The notes: generated from the letters alone by a model not told the origin. A stretch of 64,000 nucleotides of DNA from Ctenosaura bakeri (GCA_948474755.1 CAOLHI010001438.1:1-64000); one strand, 5' to 3'; shown: positions 1-11,447, numbered from the stretch's first letter. Translations and numbers: made by a program.

Positions 1-252
1 GTCTGTCTTGAATAGGGTGGTTGCTATGGAGATGAAGCCTAGCAGCAAGGTAGGAGGCAGTGTATTCCCTCTGGAACCTAACCTCTGTATGTTAATAACT
101 CTGAATACAAATTGAATTGGGGAACATGGGGAAGAGTTCCAGGTGCTGGACAAGACAGTTTGGGGAATTAGAAACACAGGATCTCAAATCTTTCTAACAA
201 GTATCACCTATGAGAAAATAAAATCCCGGGCAGCACTGGGTATATACACTAG
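1..252 (+). mobile_element. Helitron, non-autonomous, 3' part
   Basis: This is the 3' half of a Helitron family seen five times in the window; its 5' part lies before base 1. It ends in CTAG followed by T (249-253), and a short hairpin (CCCGG...CTGGG) lies about 8 bases upstream, which is the classic Helitron 3' terminus. The body matches the copies at 11954, 39797 and, reversed, 3874 and 50776. No Rep/helicase coding sequence is present, so it would depend on an autonomous partner. Confidence 0.8.
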
Positions 253-369
253 TTTAAAATGAAAATATTTATCAATATTCACTGATGCTGTTTCTATATT
301 AAGTAACTGAGAGTTGGAACATATTGGTTCTTACATATTGGTTCTTACCAGTAATGCAAAGGAAGTCCA
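253..369. other. Unassigned AT-rich DNA
   Basis: Short stretch between the Helitron end and the reverse-strand L2 fragment. A tandem duplication of a short motif (ACATATTGGTTCTT) lies around 318-348. No gene seen. Confidence 0.4.
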
Positions 370-2050
370 AGTGGAAGGAGCTTGAGATATAAGCTTCCTT
401 TATTGTGAAAGTCATTCCCAACTTTGAGTCTACTCTAGATTCTCTGAGGTCTTGAGGAGATGGAGTATTCAGATGACACTTGGCTCTACATTCTGTTTCA
501 GCCTAGAAATCCAGATGAGTCAGTAGCATTCCTAAATCCATGTCTAGTGGAGGTTTAGGTGAACAAGCTAAAATAATCCAGACTATCTGTTTTCTCCAAG
601 AATGCCTGAAGTTGCCAGAACATTGCATGCTCAAGTACCTTGTCCAGAAAGGGTGTATTTGCAATATGTTGGTAGTTCTCATATACCTCAAAGTCATGGG
701 AAATCCTCTTCAAGAGAGAGTGCACCACAGCCTCCTTCAAAGCAGTAGGCCAGGGCTTTCCAAACAGTGTGTTGCGACACATTAATGTGTCACCTATGGT
801 GTGTTGGTGTGTCGCTTCCCTGGCTGAGAAGACCCCCCTCCCACCTGAGCCTGGCCCACTGCTGCTGCTCTCATTGGGGCCTTTCTTTGGCAAGAGCGAT
901 GACAGCAGGCAAGGATTGGGTGAGAGGGGGTTGCCTTTCCCCCTGCCGTCGCTCTTGCTGGGGCTTTTCCTGGCAAGGGCGATGGTGGTGGGCCAGGATC
1001 GGGGGCTGCTTTTCCTCACCCTAGATGTGCTCCTGGGTACCTCTGGTTTGCTGGTAAAGCTGAATTACTGTGTTGTGAAATGATGCATGTCGAAAAAGTG
1101 AGTCACCAACATGAAAAGTTTGGAAAACTCTGCAGTAGGCACTTACCCTTGACAGAGTGAAGCATTTATTACCTCCTGAACCTACCCAATAATCCCACTC
1201 TTCTAGATCTTAATAGCCATGATGGGCACAGGTCTAGCTTACGTGTGTTGATATGGACCAATTCAAGTGTCTTGTTCACATCATCAGGCTGCAATAACTG
1301 AAACTGATCCCAGAAAGTCTGACCAGATAGTTCATTGGACAGATTCCTAGATTCTATAGTAAGTGTGGTATCAAGTTCTGAGGAAATATAAACAACTTTC
1401 TCCTTGAAATGCCTGGAAAATTCTTCACAGCAGTAGCTGAGGACTGCAGTCCTCTGGGCCCAATCCCAAAAGGCTTCTTACTATTTGAAATACTTCTCCT
1501 GGGTGGGAAGTTAAAGATGCAATTATTGAAGGATAATCAGATTTTTTAGCCAAATTCACTGCTGCATAATAGGTATGATGAAGAATATTTCTGATCGCAG
1601 TTGCTCTGAGAGCTATGCTAACCAAATACTAGCCATCTTTCCAGCTTGTTTCATTGTCCAAAGGTCTTTGGTAAAACAAGGTGGATTATGGACTCCACAG
1701 CACTGGACTGGGATCTCAGGAATGATTGAAGCAACAGTCCATGGCAAGACCAAGGTCTCTATTTAAAATATAAAATCCCCCTGAACATTCAGGAGTCCAT
1801 CAGATATCATCAGTTCCTAGGTAGGGACCATCTTAACTAGTTCCTCACACTGTAGGGAAAATATGCTACCATTCACCCAAACTTCACAAGAAAATTATCT
1901 CAGCAATCAACAACACAGTTGCTGGACCCCTCTCCCCCAAAACAGATCCTCTTCTATCTGCCCAACAGCAGAAATGAGATCCATGAGGAATCCTGTGTTA
2001 TGTATTGGATCAATAATATACTGAGACAGCTTCCTAGTCTTCATGGTAGG
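370..2050 (-). pseudogene. L2-clade LINE ORF2 fragment (reverse), split by a hAT insertion
   Basis: Read on the minus strand, this holds broken pieces of a LINE reverse transcriptase of the L2 type. About 1625-1425 encodes SHPGEVFQIVRSLLGLGPED. About 1430-1150 encodes the linker with FSRHFKEKV and QLLQPDDVNKTLE. After the inserted element, about 745-555 encodes the start of the RT domain (TALKEAVVHSLLKR, then ENYQHIANTPFLDKVLEH and QLQAFLE), matching the conserved 'NYRP.xNLPFLxKVxE' region of L2 and CR1 elements. Several stops and frameshifts break it and the catalytic FADD box is not present, so it is dead. The 5' and 3' limits are approximate. Reading across the 751-1132 insertion restores continuity of the frame, which supports both calls. 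Confidence 0.75.
751..1132. mobile_element. hAT-type non-autonomous element, 382 bp, perfect 8-bp TSD
   Basis: The flanks carry an identical 8-bp duplication, CAGTAGGC, at 743-750 and 1133-1140. The ends are imperfect inverted repeats, CAGGGCTTTCCAAAC on the left and GTTTGGAAAACTCTG on the right. The 8-bp duplication and CAG/CTG termini are hAT hallmarks. The interior is GC-rich and contains two diverged tandem units (around 860-930 and 955-1010, each with GGC-AAG-GCGATG-like sequence). No transposase is encoded. It sits inside the reverse L2 fragment and so is younger than it. Confidence 0.88.
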
Positions 2051-3214
2051 CATGAAGTCCTGAGGTGATGCTGTTAGGACAGGAAGAGAAGGAAAAGGAG
2101 AAGGAGAAGAAACAACAAACAGCTATCTCAGTGGCATAACTGAGGATTGACTGGCCTAAATTAAATATCTGTATTTATGTAAGTATTTCACATATCCAAA
2201 TACCCTCAAAGAAATGGTGATTATAGAATAGCTGTTCAGTTGATGAAAAATCAGTGAGGTCAACAGACCACTAAGGGGTAGATGGTGAGTGTTTCTCTCT
2301 CTAGCCCTAAAGCTCAGTGCTGAGATCCTGCTTCAACTTGCAGAAATGTAAAGCATAGTTTCACTCCTTCCCTCCCCTTGGGACCATCACTCTAGCAGCT
2401 TCTAGCTATGTTCCCACAGCCAGATACACAAAGACATCCTGCAGACATCCTAGCCACTAAATGTCATTTGGGGTAGGGGGTAGCAGCCAACAGAGAATTA
2501 GCTGGTAGGGGCAGGTGGTCACTGGAGATGGGGCCACTGGATATATTTTTCCACAGCAATCAAAAAGGAACGTACACAGGCATAATGTGCAATTATGTTA
2601 TGTATGTCACACAGGATTCTGTCCTTGGTTGCTGGGAAACTATAAAGGCTCCAAGAATCAATTTTTGCTGTCCATCTGTTTGCATCAGAGCAATACAATG
2701 TAACAGTTCATGTACATCTGTGTATGTCAAAACAAAATTAATATGAGTCATCCCATCTCGCAGCCAAAAGGAAGTCACCACAGGGCTCAACCACATCACA
2801 TGCCTTGTTGAGGCATGTGATTATATTGCCAACATCTGGCTGAACTAGTCAGTTTCTTCCTTAAAAGGTTCTTTGGGCTCCAAAATGTCCAAAACACCAA
2901 TTTTTGATGGATCAGTCTCAATTTTAAATCTAAATAAAGATTGCATATAGAGACTGAATACAGTTTTCCACGGATTATGTTGTACGTGACATTCTAATTC
3001 CAAACACTTGAAGATCAAGTTGACTATATTTCAAGACACATTTAGAAAGAATTACTGTGGACTAAAGATCCAGGTAATGCCTCTAACAATATAGGAAATG
3101 CAAAGGTGCTCAGGACTGGTGGCCCACAATTGGATGCCATGTTGGCAAATATTGCAATTTAATACTGATGTGTTTAAACATTCTTACCTAATCCCTGGAA
3201 GTCTATGAAACTAT
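2051..3214. other. Unassigned intergenic or intronic DNA
   Basis: No gene or clear repeat recognised. There is a short purine-rich tract around 2083-2110. Small open frames here have no recognisable domain. Confidence 0.5.
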
Positions 3215-3648
3215 AGCCATTTCCGCATGGGCTTAAAGAAATGGTGCAGAGCATCCTCCAGGGAGGACATCTGCACCTGGGATTGGACTGGTTCTGACCT
3301 ACTTAGTGTAGTTCCGCACCTCAGCCCACTCCAGAATGACTCGAAGTGGTCGTCCAACATGCTTTTGAAAGAACGCTTGAAACAGGTCTTTCAAAAGCAT
3401 GGAGCGCACCACTCCGTGCCTGTGCTCCGGTGCAGATTTGCAGGCTCACACCAGTGTGAGCCTGTGATTTGCCGGGGGGGGGCTTTAGGTTGGTGAGCTT
3501 CAGTGGTTGGTGGAGAGCCCTGACCAAACGGAAGTCGCCATTTTCGTCCCTGGAGCAGCTGCTCCGGACCAGCCTGGACCCAAGCGTGGAGCCAAGAAGT
3601 CTGGTAAGTACCAGCACGGGGCGATTCCCTTACCCCATGCAGAAATGG

Positions 3649-3650
<2 letters not shown>
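3215..3650. mobile_element. MITE with GCCATTTCYGCATGGG ends, about 436 bp
   Basis: The left end GCCATTTCCGCATGGG (about 3216) is mirrored by CCCATGCAGAAATGGC at the right (about 3634-3649). The interior is GC-rich and contains a strong hairpin, with GCTTTTGAAAGA near 3361 and TCTTTCAAAAGC near 3388, and another around 3446-3463 (GGCTCACACCAGTGTGAGCC). The ends resemble those of the 180-bp foldback and 430-bp GC-rich MITEs elsewhere in the window, so I place it in the same group. No target duplication is clear. Confidence 0.65.

Positions 3651-3679
<29 letters not shown>
3651..3679. repeat. (GT)n microsatellite
   Basis: Uninterrupted TG dinucleotides starting at the right edge of the MITE. 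Confidence 0.9.
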
Positions 3680-3681
<2 letters not shown>

Positions 3682-3873
3682 ATGTGCTCACATCAGCATC
3701 TCCTGGTCACCCAGTCGTTAGCAAATATAGCCCATGGGGCTGTAAAAAAAAAGTCACTGCTATTTTGAAGACTTCTTTTTTCTGGTTCCAAAGTGACAAG
3801 AGCTGGAGACTTTCCAGTTCAGATGAAACACGTCTAGGAGATAAAGGTGGACAGGGTAGAAATATATAGTATG

Positions 3874-4291
3874 CTACTGTATATACCTGGCATTACCTGG
3901 AATTTTATTTTCTCATAGGTAATATGAGAGATTTGAGATCCTGTGTCTCTATTTCCCTAAACTGTCTTGTCCAGTACCTGTAGCTTTTCCCCATATTCCC
4001 CAATCCAATCTGTATTCAGAGTTATTGACATACAGAGGTTGAGTTCCTGAGGGAATACAATGCCCTCCCCCTTGCTGCTAGGCCTCATCTCCATAGCAAC
4101 CGGTCTATTCAAGACAGGTCCAAGAACTCTCTGGCTGAGAATTCTAAAGGCCCCTCCCTAAACTGCAAACCCCAGGATTCCATAGAATCTTCTTAGGCAG
4201 CCAATTCTATGAGGTCTTCGCCTGACACAGCCAATCATATGAGGTCTTCTCACCTGACACAGACAAACTTTGACTTTTATATATTAGTAGA
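3874..4291 (-). mobile_element. Helitron, non-autonomous, reverse copy
   Basis: Reverse-complement copy of the family. Its 5' end on the minus strand is A|TCTACTAATATATAAAAGTC at about 4292-4273. Its 3' end is near 3874, where the expected CTAG has decayed to GTAG. The interior contains the CCCAGGATTCCATAGA segment (about 4172-4187), shared with the foldback MITEs. No coding potential. Confidence 0.78.
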
Positions 4292-4300
4292 TAGTATGTG

Positions 4301-4382
4301 TGATATCTATATCTGTATCTGTATCTATATCTGTGTTGTGTGTGTGTGTGTGTGGAGAGAGAGAGAAAGAGAAAGAGAGAGT
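4301..4382. repeat. Compound microsatellite (ATCTGT)n-(GT)n-(GA)n
   Basis: An ATCTGTAT-type repeat passes into GT repeats and then GA repeats, immediately next to the Helitron 5' end. Confidence 0.9.
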
Positions 4383-4439
4383 ATAACCTGGTAGCCCATC
4401 AAAGAAGCCGAAGGACAATGGAGGAAAAAGCTTACACTA

Positions 4440-4640
4440 AAGACATTTAAAGAGGGAGACTGTCTGTATGCTAACTCTAGAAGGCTCTGAGCCAAGATGG
4501 GAGGTTCAGATTGTTTGATTTTAAGGAAGAGTATAGATATAGTAGACATAATAGAAACTTGGGGGAATGAATAAAGACAGTGAGATATGCTTATCTCTAG
4601 AGAAAAGTGGCAAAAAAGTTTCTCTGAAATGCTGAAACTT
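4440..4640 (+). pseudogene. Possible CR1-type endonuclease start, very degraded
   Basis: A plus-strand reading gives LYANSRRL, a stop, then AKMGGSDCLILRKSIDIVDI followed by IETWGNE. This resembles the N-terminal start of CR1/L2 endonucleases ('TNARSxxNKxxEL...DIxxITETW'). It is short and interrupted, so chance similarity cannot be excluded. Confidence 0.35.
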
Positions 4641-6399
4641 AATAAGAGCATTAAAAAAATTAAATACATAAGCAGTGTGCCTTAAAAAATGCTGTGACAT
4701 GCCATTATAAAGCTACAAACTAAATGTTGAAAATTGTATGCTCTGTATGTTACAGACAAGAAGATTTAGGGTTTTTTTTTATTTCTTTTAGGTTTGTTCT
4801 TTTTTGCTTTGTTTGTTCTTCTTTTTGTGTATTTTTTAAATATATTTTTATTTTAATAAAAAATAATTTAAAAATGCAAGATGATTTAGTAAATGAATAT
4901 TATTTTTTATTTTTTCCCTTTATAAACTGAACCTTAAGAATCAAACTTGGAACTAAAGTGAGACCCTCAGGTAAATAAAAAAGTCTCTTGTGAGTTTTGT
5001 ACAGGCGGAATTCTTGCGAGATCAAATCTAAGCCTCTTGTGCTACTGTGATTCAGTGTAATTAGTTATATTTCCTCTGCAATGAGGGAAACTCATAATTA
5101 ATTGATGTTTATTTAATAGTATGAGCATGGTTGGAGCAACAGAGAATTTTTTTAGTAGTGTACCTTTTCTGTATTCTCTGAGATATATACATCCCATAGG
5201 CATGTCATGCATGATAGTCTTAAATTGATAATTTTGACCAATATGAAAGCAAAAAAGATGAAGTACTGAGCTGGGAGATTATCCCTAAAAGCCTTTTTTT
5301 TAAAAAAAAATTACAGACAAATGAAAAGCAATAGTCATTGTTAGCTACTACATAATTCTGATCCATGGTGGTAATAGGCTTCCAGTTAAATAAACAAATC
5401 CATTTTATATATATGAGCACATTGCTCACATTCCTTTATGTACAACAGTATTTATCTGAAATTAGGATAATGTGAGCCTGAGGATAATGTGAGCTAAGTG
5501 TCAACATGAGAATGGGTTCTCATTTCAAACCCCCCTCCCCTGTAATGCAAAAGACATTTGTATTTGTTCTGGCATGTTCAATAAATTAGGCAAGTAGCAA
5601 TGTTTAGAACAAGTATGTTCTAGCAAAGGATCTCTGATTCATTGCAAACAATAATTAAAAGGATTCATTCCCTTGTTTTTTCTAAATTTTTCAATGGTTT
5701 CTAACACTGTATTTAAAACTGCTGCATTTTATTGGTGAAGTAGTATGAGATGACAGCTAGATATGAATTTCTTCCAATACAAGCTGATTCTAAGCATCTT
5801 AACACATTGTTGGCTCTCCGCTCTTCAGTCACCACTCTACCAATGGCAACCATGAAACTAGCAGGTTATACATTTATATAACAGGCAGTTGTTTGTCAAG
5901 GAACAGACTGTATGGATTGAATTCAATACAGGTGGAATTTTTGCAAAATCAGGGATAAGCCATCTACCATAATGGCAGAAGAGAGGTTTAAGATCAGGAT
6001 GGTCGAGCCAGAATAAAGACATATTTCCCATGGTTAATACAAGTGTTTTCCCACCTCTTCCCAAAGTCTGATGCCTTTTGAAGTTTCTTCATAGCTAAGC
6101 CCAATAGAAAGTACATTTTCTTGTTTTCAGGAATCTGAAAGTGCATGCTTTTCAGCTGCACCCAAATAAAGCTGAGCTTAAAATTTCAGTTGTGTCCCAC
6201 AGCTAGGTTTTATATGATGGAGAGAAAATTCATGGCTGCAATGGCAATGGTTGGAAACTGGTGACTAATTCACAGAATCAACAGTCACAGCCAACAGCTT
6301 TTCATCTATCTTTCCCCCTCATCCCCTGACTCTCTTCAGCTCCACAAAGAAACACCCTCCCCAGATATAGCAAGGCCAGTACAGATACAATGAGGCAAT
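4641..6399. other. AT-rich unassigned DNA
   Basis: No gene recognised. T- and A-rich runs occur around 4770-4880 and 5290-5320. A short direct repeat (AGGATAATGTGAGC) occurs near 5465-5495. Confidence 0.5.
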
Positions 6400-8155
6400 G
6401 CCAACCCTTAAGAAGTACAGGTCCCTGCATAACTTGGAGGAGACACTGGGGCTGCCCTGGAGCAATTGGGGTGAGGCTGGCAAGCACAAGCAATGGAGCT
6501 GTCATGAAAGAAAGTTTCAAGGAATACAGGAAAAATGAGAAAACAAGGCAACTCTATAGAAATTGGGGAAGGGGAGAGAAATAACTACAGAGCTGGAAGT
6601 GGAAGGATCTATAGTTAGGAGCAAGGAGTGCTTTAGATGCAAAAAGATGGCTCAACAGAAAGAGCCAGCTATCCTGAAAGTATTGGAAAAAAATTGTTGG
6701 CGCAGGCCATGGCTAATGTCAGAGGGGAGGAATGCAAAGTGATGGTGGCCAGCAGGCAGCAGCAGTGGTGATGATGGCTTGGTGGCAGTGGCAGAGAAGG
6801 TGGCAGTGACAGAAGAGTAGGAAGCAGAAGTGAGAGCAGCCTCAACCCCAGCCCTGCCACCCAACAATCTCTGCCAGTACAACCCCTGCCACCAGCATGG
6901 CAATGGCGACCATTAGGGAGCGCACGTCCCTACTTAGTCCAGAGGTGATGATGGGGCATCCCTGGAGCAATTGGGTTGATGCTCTTAAATTTATTGGGAA
7001 TGACGGGGCTGCCTTGGAAGCAAATTAAAGAACAGAGGAATAAGAAAAAACTGCAAAGATGTGGGCAGAAGGATCCATAGTTGTCTGCTGCAGTGAATGT
7101 ACAATATTTGTCTTCTTTCTGGAACACACCACCAACTAGATCCACAACAAGTGCAAACTTGGCAGCTCTCTTGGAAGAGAAATTCAGTGCATTGAAGCTG
7201 AATGTTGAGTCCCTTCAGTGCACCAAAGAACAGGAGGGCTTCTTGGATAGAACACAGAGAGAACTAAACAACAATAAGAAACTGCCAAGGAAAATGAAGA
7301 GGGCTGTAGCAGTGAGGAAACACCCTGGAGGAAAGTCACTGTCAGGAGCAGACCATACAGAAGGGATTCAGAACATCTCCAACTAATCAGTTCCTTCCTA
7401 GGGATACTTCATGCCATGGAAGGAGTCACAGTAACCACTAACCAAAACAAGAAACGAAAGGTGCTGGTGGTTTGGGACTCATTGCTCAAGGGTGTAGAGG
7501 CACCTGTGTGCCAGTCTGATGAGATAAATTAGGAAGTGTGCTGTCTTTCTGATGCACATATCTGGGATGTCACTGATAACTTGCCAAAACTCATCAAGAA
7601 CACAGATCGGTATTCTTTTCTCCTCATTCCAGTGGGTACCATCAACACAGCTGAGAATGGCTTTGAACAGATCACTTCTGACTATAAGGCTATGGGTAGG
7701 AAGCAGAAATGGTTTGAGGTATAGATGGTATTCTCATCAATTCTTCCAGTGAAGGATAGAGGACTGCTCAGGGACAGGAAGATACTACAAATTAATGACT
7801 GGCAATGTAGCTGATGTTGATGGGAGAAGTTCAGCTTCTGGGACCCTGGTCTTTACTTCTTAGAAGTTTTCTGGCTACCAATGGCTGACACCTCATGAAG
7901 ACTGAGAAGAATGTCTCTGATCAAAAGGGCTTTAAACTAAATCCTTGGGAGTTTGAAGATGACAGCTCAAACATCAACCAAAAGACAAGCTCTAAACACA
8001 AGGATGTGAATTCTAGAAGAGAAGTTTTTGGGCAAAATTGGATCTCCTACTGCAGGAAGGTAACTAGGACTTTAAAGGCTTAACAGAGACCTGTTGGGAT
8101 GACTCTCATGACTGAAATATTACAACTGAAGCCTATAACCTATTCATAAAAGGGT
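6400..8155 (+). mobile_element. Old CR1 LINE copy: 5' UTR-like region, ORF1, start of ORF2
   Basis: A diverged CR1 copy. Around 6450 and 6955 a motif (CCCTGGAGCAATTGGG or close variants) occurs twice, consistent with repeated units in a CR1 5' UTR. ORF1 remnants with an esterase domain follow (7081-8083). At about 8088 the frame reads ETCWDDSHD, a stop, then NITTEAYNLF, the start of the CR1 ORF2 endonuclease. Nothing CR1-like continues beyond about 8155. Together the pieces follow the order 5' UTR, ORF1, ORF2. The left limit is approximate. Confidence 0.65.
7081..8083 (+). pseudogene. CR1 ORF1 (esterase-like) remnant
   Basis: CR1 ORF1 proteins carry an SGNH-type esterase domain thought to help retrotransposition. 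The first part (7081-7386) is an uninterrupted polar frame with a coiled-coil-like stretch (NLAALLEEKFSALKLNVESL). After stops, the esterase core appears: KVLVVWDSLLKGVEAPVC (about 7456-7510), then EVCCLSDAHIWDVTDNLPKL (about 7533), LLIPVGTINTAENGFEQI (about 7620) and a shifted piece with LPVKDRGLLRDRKIL (about 7746). The expected GDS nucleophile block reads WDS, so Ser is kept but Gly is lost. The GTND block reads GTIN. Later, 7895-8083 matches the basic tail. Stops and frameshifts make it non-functional. Confidence 0.7.
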
Positions 8156-9100
8156 GAGCTCCCATGCTGCTATTGGCCAACATAACAATGTAGAAGAGGA
8201 GGCAATGAATAACAGCTCTGCTTCCATATGGCTGATGGACAGTGAGCATACTCAGCATCAGCATGAATATTAGCCAATGACATCGTGGAAGATAAGAAGA
8301 TATCTTATATTGAAACATATAATTTGTGTATCAAGCTGAGTATTGTGTACAGCAGGTTTGGTAGACAGGAACAGAACTCTAGGGGGGCACCCCTTGCCAT
8401 GCCCCCACTCTACCCCATCCAATATGCTCTCCCCAACTTCATAGTTGCTTTCATTCAAAGCATTCCACTGCAACATCTCTAATTCCAACCCTTCCCCAGC
8501 TGTTTTAGGTGCAGGAAAGATCTTTATTTATCAAGAGCTGAACTCAACCCCTTCTTTACATCTTAGTTATTTAAAGGTCTCTCCTAGGCCTAAAACAGGC
8601 TAGTCCCTTCCTCAATATAGCAAAACTGAATTTAAAAAAACTGGGATGGGAGCCTGCAAGACAGCTCTGGTCATCACTGATAGGCAATTGCACATCCAGG
8701 ATTTGAAGAAAGGGGTCTTTCAAGGCCTTACCAAGAGATACAAGGGACTGAACTTAAAATTTCCTATATGCAAAGCTTATACTTTAGCATTGAGCTATGA
8801 CATTTCTGGTCGTTCATGAGTTGCAAACGTGCAGCTGCCCCAACTATTGTTTGTTGTTGTTGTTGTTTTTCCCCTCTGCTGCAGGGCAACACCCACAAAA
8901 GAGCAACCTATTGTTTGCTACTCAGAAAAAGTTGTGTATTCAAACTGCACCATTCTATCACAACTGGGCTCTGTCACCTCTGAGTGACAGGTGTACAAAA
9001 ATAGATACGAACAGGCATAGAAAAATAGAGATGAAATTCAGTTGGTATAGAGAGAGAAGATTTTCCAGTTCTTGACTCTGCTGGAGAAATAATAATGACT
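8156..9100. other. Unassigned DNA
   Basis: No gene or clear repeat family recognised. A short (GTT)n run lies at about 8849-8868. Confidence 0.45.
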
Positions 9101-9242
9101 GTTGTTGATGATTGCTGTGAAGTCCACTTCAGCTTATGATGACTTTTGAACAAGAAGCCTCCACCTGTTATCAACAGCCCTGCTAAGGTCTTGCAAACTC
9201 AGGACTGTGACTTCCTTGATTGAGTCTTTCCATCTGCTTTTT
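9101..9242 (-). mobile_element. Bov-B LINE 3' end, reverse
   Basis: On the minus strand it reads as the C-terminal/3' tail of Bov-B: a GATGGAAAGACTCAATCAAGG block, then CTTAGCAGGGCTGTTGAT, ending in CATAAGCTGAAGTGGACTTC and an AAC-rich tail. It matches the forward 3' ends at 27330-27483 and 34890-35032 in layout. It is strongly 5' truncated. Confidence 0.6.
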
Positions 9243-10264
9243 TAGTCAGTTAGGAGGTTATTTTTGGTAGGAAAAAAAAATGTAGGTGGGGAAAAGAAAG
9301 AGTTGCTCGTCCTCCTACTCACCGACCCACCCTCACTGTGTCTTCCAGTTTGAATTGCCACCTTAGTGACAGCACTACATGCTAAAAACAAATCAGGGAG
9401 AAAAAATAGAACCACTAATTGACATGTAACGTGTGGTTCTAATTACAATAGTTTGGATGGGTTCCTTAAATCTCAGGGGAAATACGTTGTGAATATTTCA
9501 ATAAATTCAGATGGTAGTTAGATCTATTGAAAATATTTATTTGTACAGCTTTGGTTATTTATTGTCAAAATGAAACTGAAATGGCTGCTCACTTCCAAGG
9601 TTGGAAAGCCAAACACTATCATACTTCCAGATCCTAAGGAAATATACCACATGTACCATTGTTATTATTAATATTGGTATTAAGCATGGTGATAGGACAA
9701 ATTAAATAAGATGCAAAGTCTTCTTTGAGCTTGCCTGCAGGATGTATTTTGCCCTTGCCACTGGCATTTGATTCAGTATCGTTTGGTGCAAGAAACCCCT
9801 AATTCATATGCTAAAGAAGTAGCTTCATATAGCTAGTCAGGTATATATTTTTGGATTACTTTTAACTGCATAATATATGTAGCTCAGTTTTGCCAGGGAA
9901 AACATATAAAGCATTGCTTTAGCAAAATATACTGAAGTGTGGCAGAAGGGCCGTACATTTTTAAAACTATCTGCATTTTTACAGGATATTAATACATCAT
10001 TTTCTGGATCCATTTATTACTGGTTCTTAATATCTACACTGAAAGATTCTAATGACTAGAGATTGTGTCTGGAAGGGCCACCATTCCCAGGTGAGAGCTT
10101 TCATGCTTTTTTTCTCTGAAGCTTTGTTGCTGAGATGTTTTTCTGTTGTTATTGTCAACAGGCTTCAATTATTAATGCAATTAGAGTTAGTTTGATTTGA
10201 TTTGATTTGCTGAGACGTTGAGATAATGGATAAATACAGGTGGTTGGGGCTCTTTAAAGACAGT
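9243..10264. other. AT-rich unassigned DNA
   Basis: No gene seen. A small TTTGATTTGAT repeat lies at 10191-10208, just upstream of the next MITE. Confidence 0.5.
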
Positions 10265-10661
10265 GGCTTTTTCCACAATGCACCTTTTCACGGAGCTGGG
10301 GTGCAGGAATTGCGCGAGCAGCCTCCAGTGAGAGGCTCTCACATCCCAGTTCCTTCAGCTCTGCAGCTGCCGCCTGCTTGTGCAAGAGCCCTGCATCTTC
10401 CTTCCGCAGTGCAGCCTGGGATTTTCCCAGGTTGCGCTGGGGCAAGAGGCGCAAGCGCACAGCAAGTGCACACGGGGCCCTGGAGCGATATGCGATAGTG
10501 CACCATTTTTGGCTCAAAGCCAAAAATGAAAAAGTGCTTGATCGGTGCCTGCCAGACCCTGGAGCGTTGCGTGATTGTGAGTGCATCGTGTGGACCGTTC
10601 CTCACATTCGCGCAACACTCAAGGGGCCCTTTCGCATGGCAAATACCGTGCAAAAAGAGCC
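10265..10661 (+). mobile_element. GC-rich MITE, copy A, 397 bp
   Basis: First of five copies of a GC-rich, CpG-containing element. The ends are GGCTTTTTCCAC and GTGCAAAAAGAGCC, flanked by AGT on both sides (10262-10264 and 10662-10664). It contains an internal hairpin, TTTTTGGCTcaaAGCCAAAAA (about 10506-10526), conserved in copies at 24473 and 63232. Apparent open frames on both strands are by-products of its base composition. No transposase is present. Confidence 0.75.
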
Positions 10662-11355
10662 AGTGACAGGAGGATGGAAGACTTCAAAACAGTAAAATGT
10701 CAAATGTTAAATGAGGATGGCCAGTATTCTGTATCAGCTGCATAGTTAAGTATACTTATTTAATTAACCTCTCCTAGCCTGAATCCCCTGCAACCTGAAG
10801 TAAAGTCATTGACCTATGCTATGATCCCTGGCAGAATGGATCTCCTCACTAGGTAATGACTCCCAGTAAAATAGGTTAGAGGGAAGAGTTACCAATCATG
10901 GCACAATTATGACTAAGTAGTGATGATCATGAGTAAGGAACAGCTACATAGGTTTACTCATCCATAATAGTTCCATGTTCATGATCACTACTTTGACACT
11001 ACTGTGACACTATTGCCACAATCATAATGCTTCCCCCAGCCTACTTTACTGGGAATCAGCACAGGTTTGGGAGGAAGTGGGGCCAGAGAATGTTTGGTGA
11101 ATGTTTGCATGTCTGTGACAGTTATAGCTCATTTTGATATCAATATAGATTCCTCAGAATTTGGCAGTGTGTTTTTGGTTGTTGTCCAAGTTGTGGTGCT
11201 GAGTTTCAAGTTGAAATTCCAAATGGGGTGGGGAGGAGGGGGCTTGCAGGAAGCAAAAATGAGCTGTCATAACTCATCAGGAAATCTGACAGAAGGTTTT
11301 TGGTTGTTGTCCAAGCTTCCCAGTTTCAAGTTGCAGTTCCAAACATGGGGCTTCC
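10662..11355. other. Unassigned DNA with imperfect palindromes
   Basis: No gene. Around 10915-11000 are complementary stretches (TAGTGATGATCATGAGTAA and ATGTTCATGATCACTA), and ACTGGGA/TCCCAGT motifs bracket 10858-11053. This may be a decayed foldback element of about 200 bp that I cannot assign. Confidence 0.4.
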
Positions 11356-11447
11356 AAGAAGAAGAAGAAGAAGAAGAAGAAGAAGAAGAAGAAGAAGAAG
11401 AAGAAGAAAAAAAGAAGAAGAAGAAGAAGAAGAAGAAGAAGAAGAAA
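11356..11447. repeat. (GAA)n trinucleotide tract
   Basis: About 90 bp of GAA repeats with one A-rich interruption near 11409. The purine/pyrimidine asymmetry makes it a possible triplex-forming tract. The Glu/Lys-rich and Ser/Phe-rich frames over it are not genes. Confidence 0.95.

Noticed and set aside
555..1019. 154-codon minus-strand protein
   Set aside because: It is a fusion of L2 RT sequence with translated hAT element sequence, created by the insertion.
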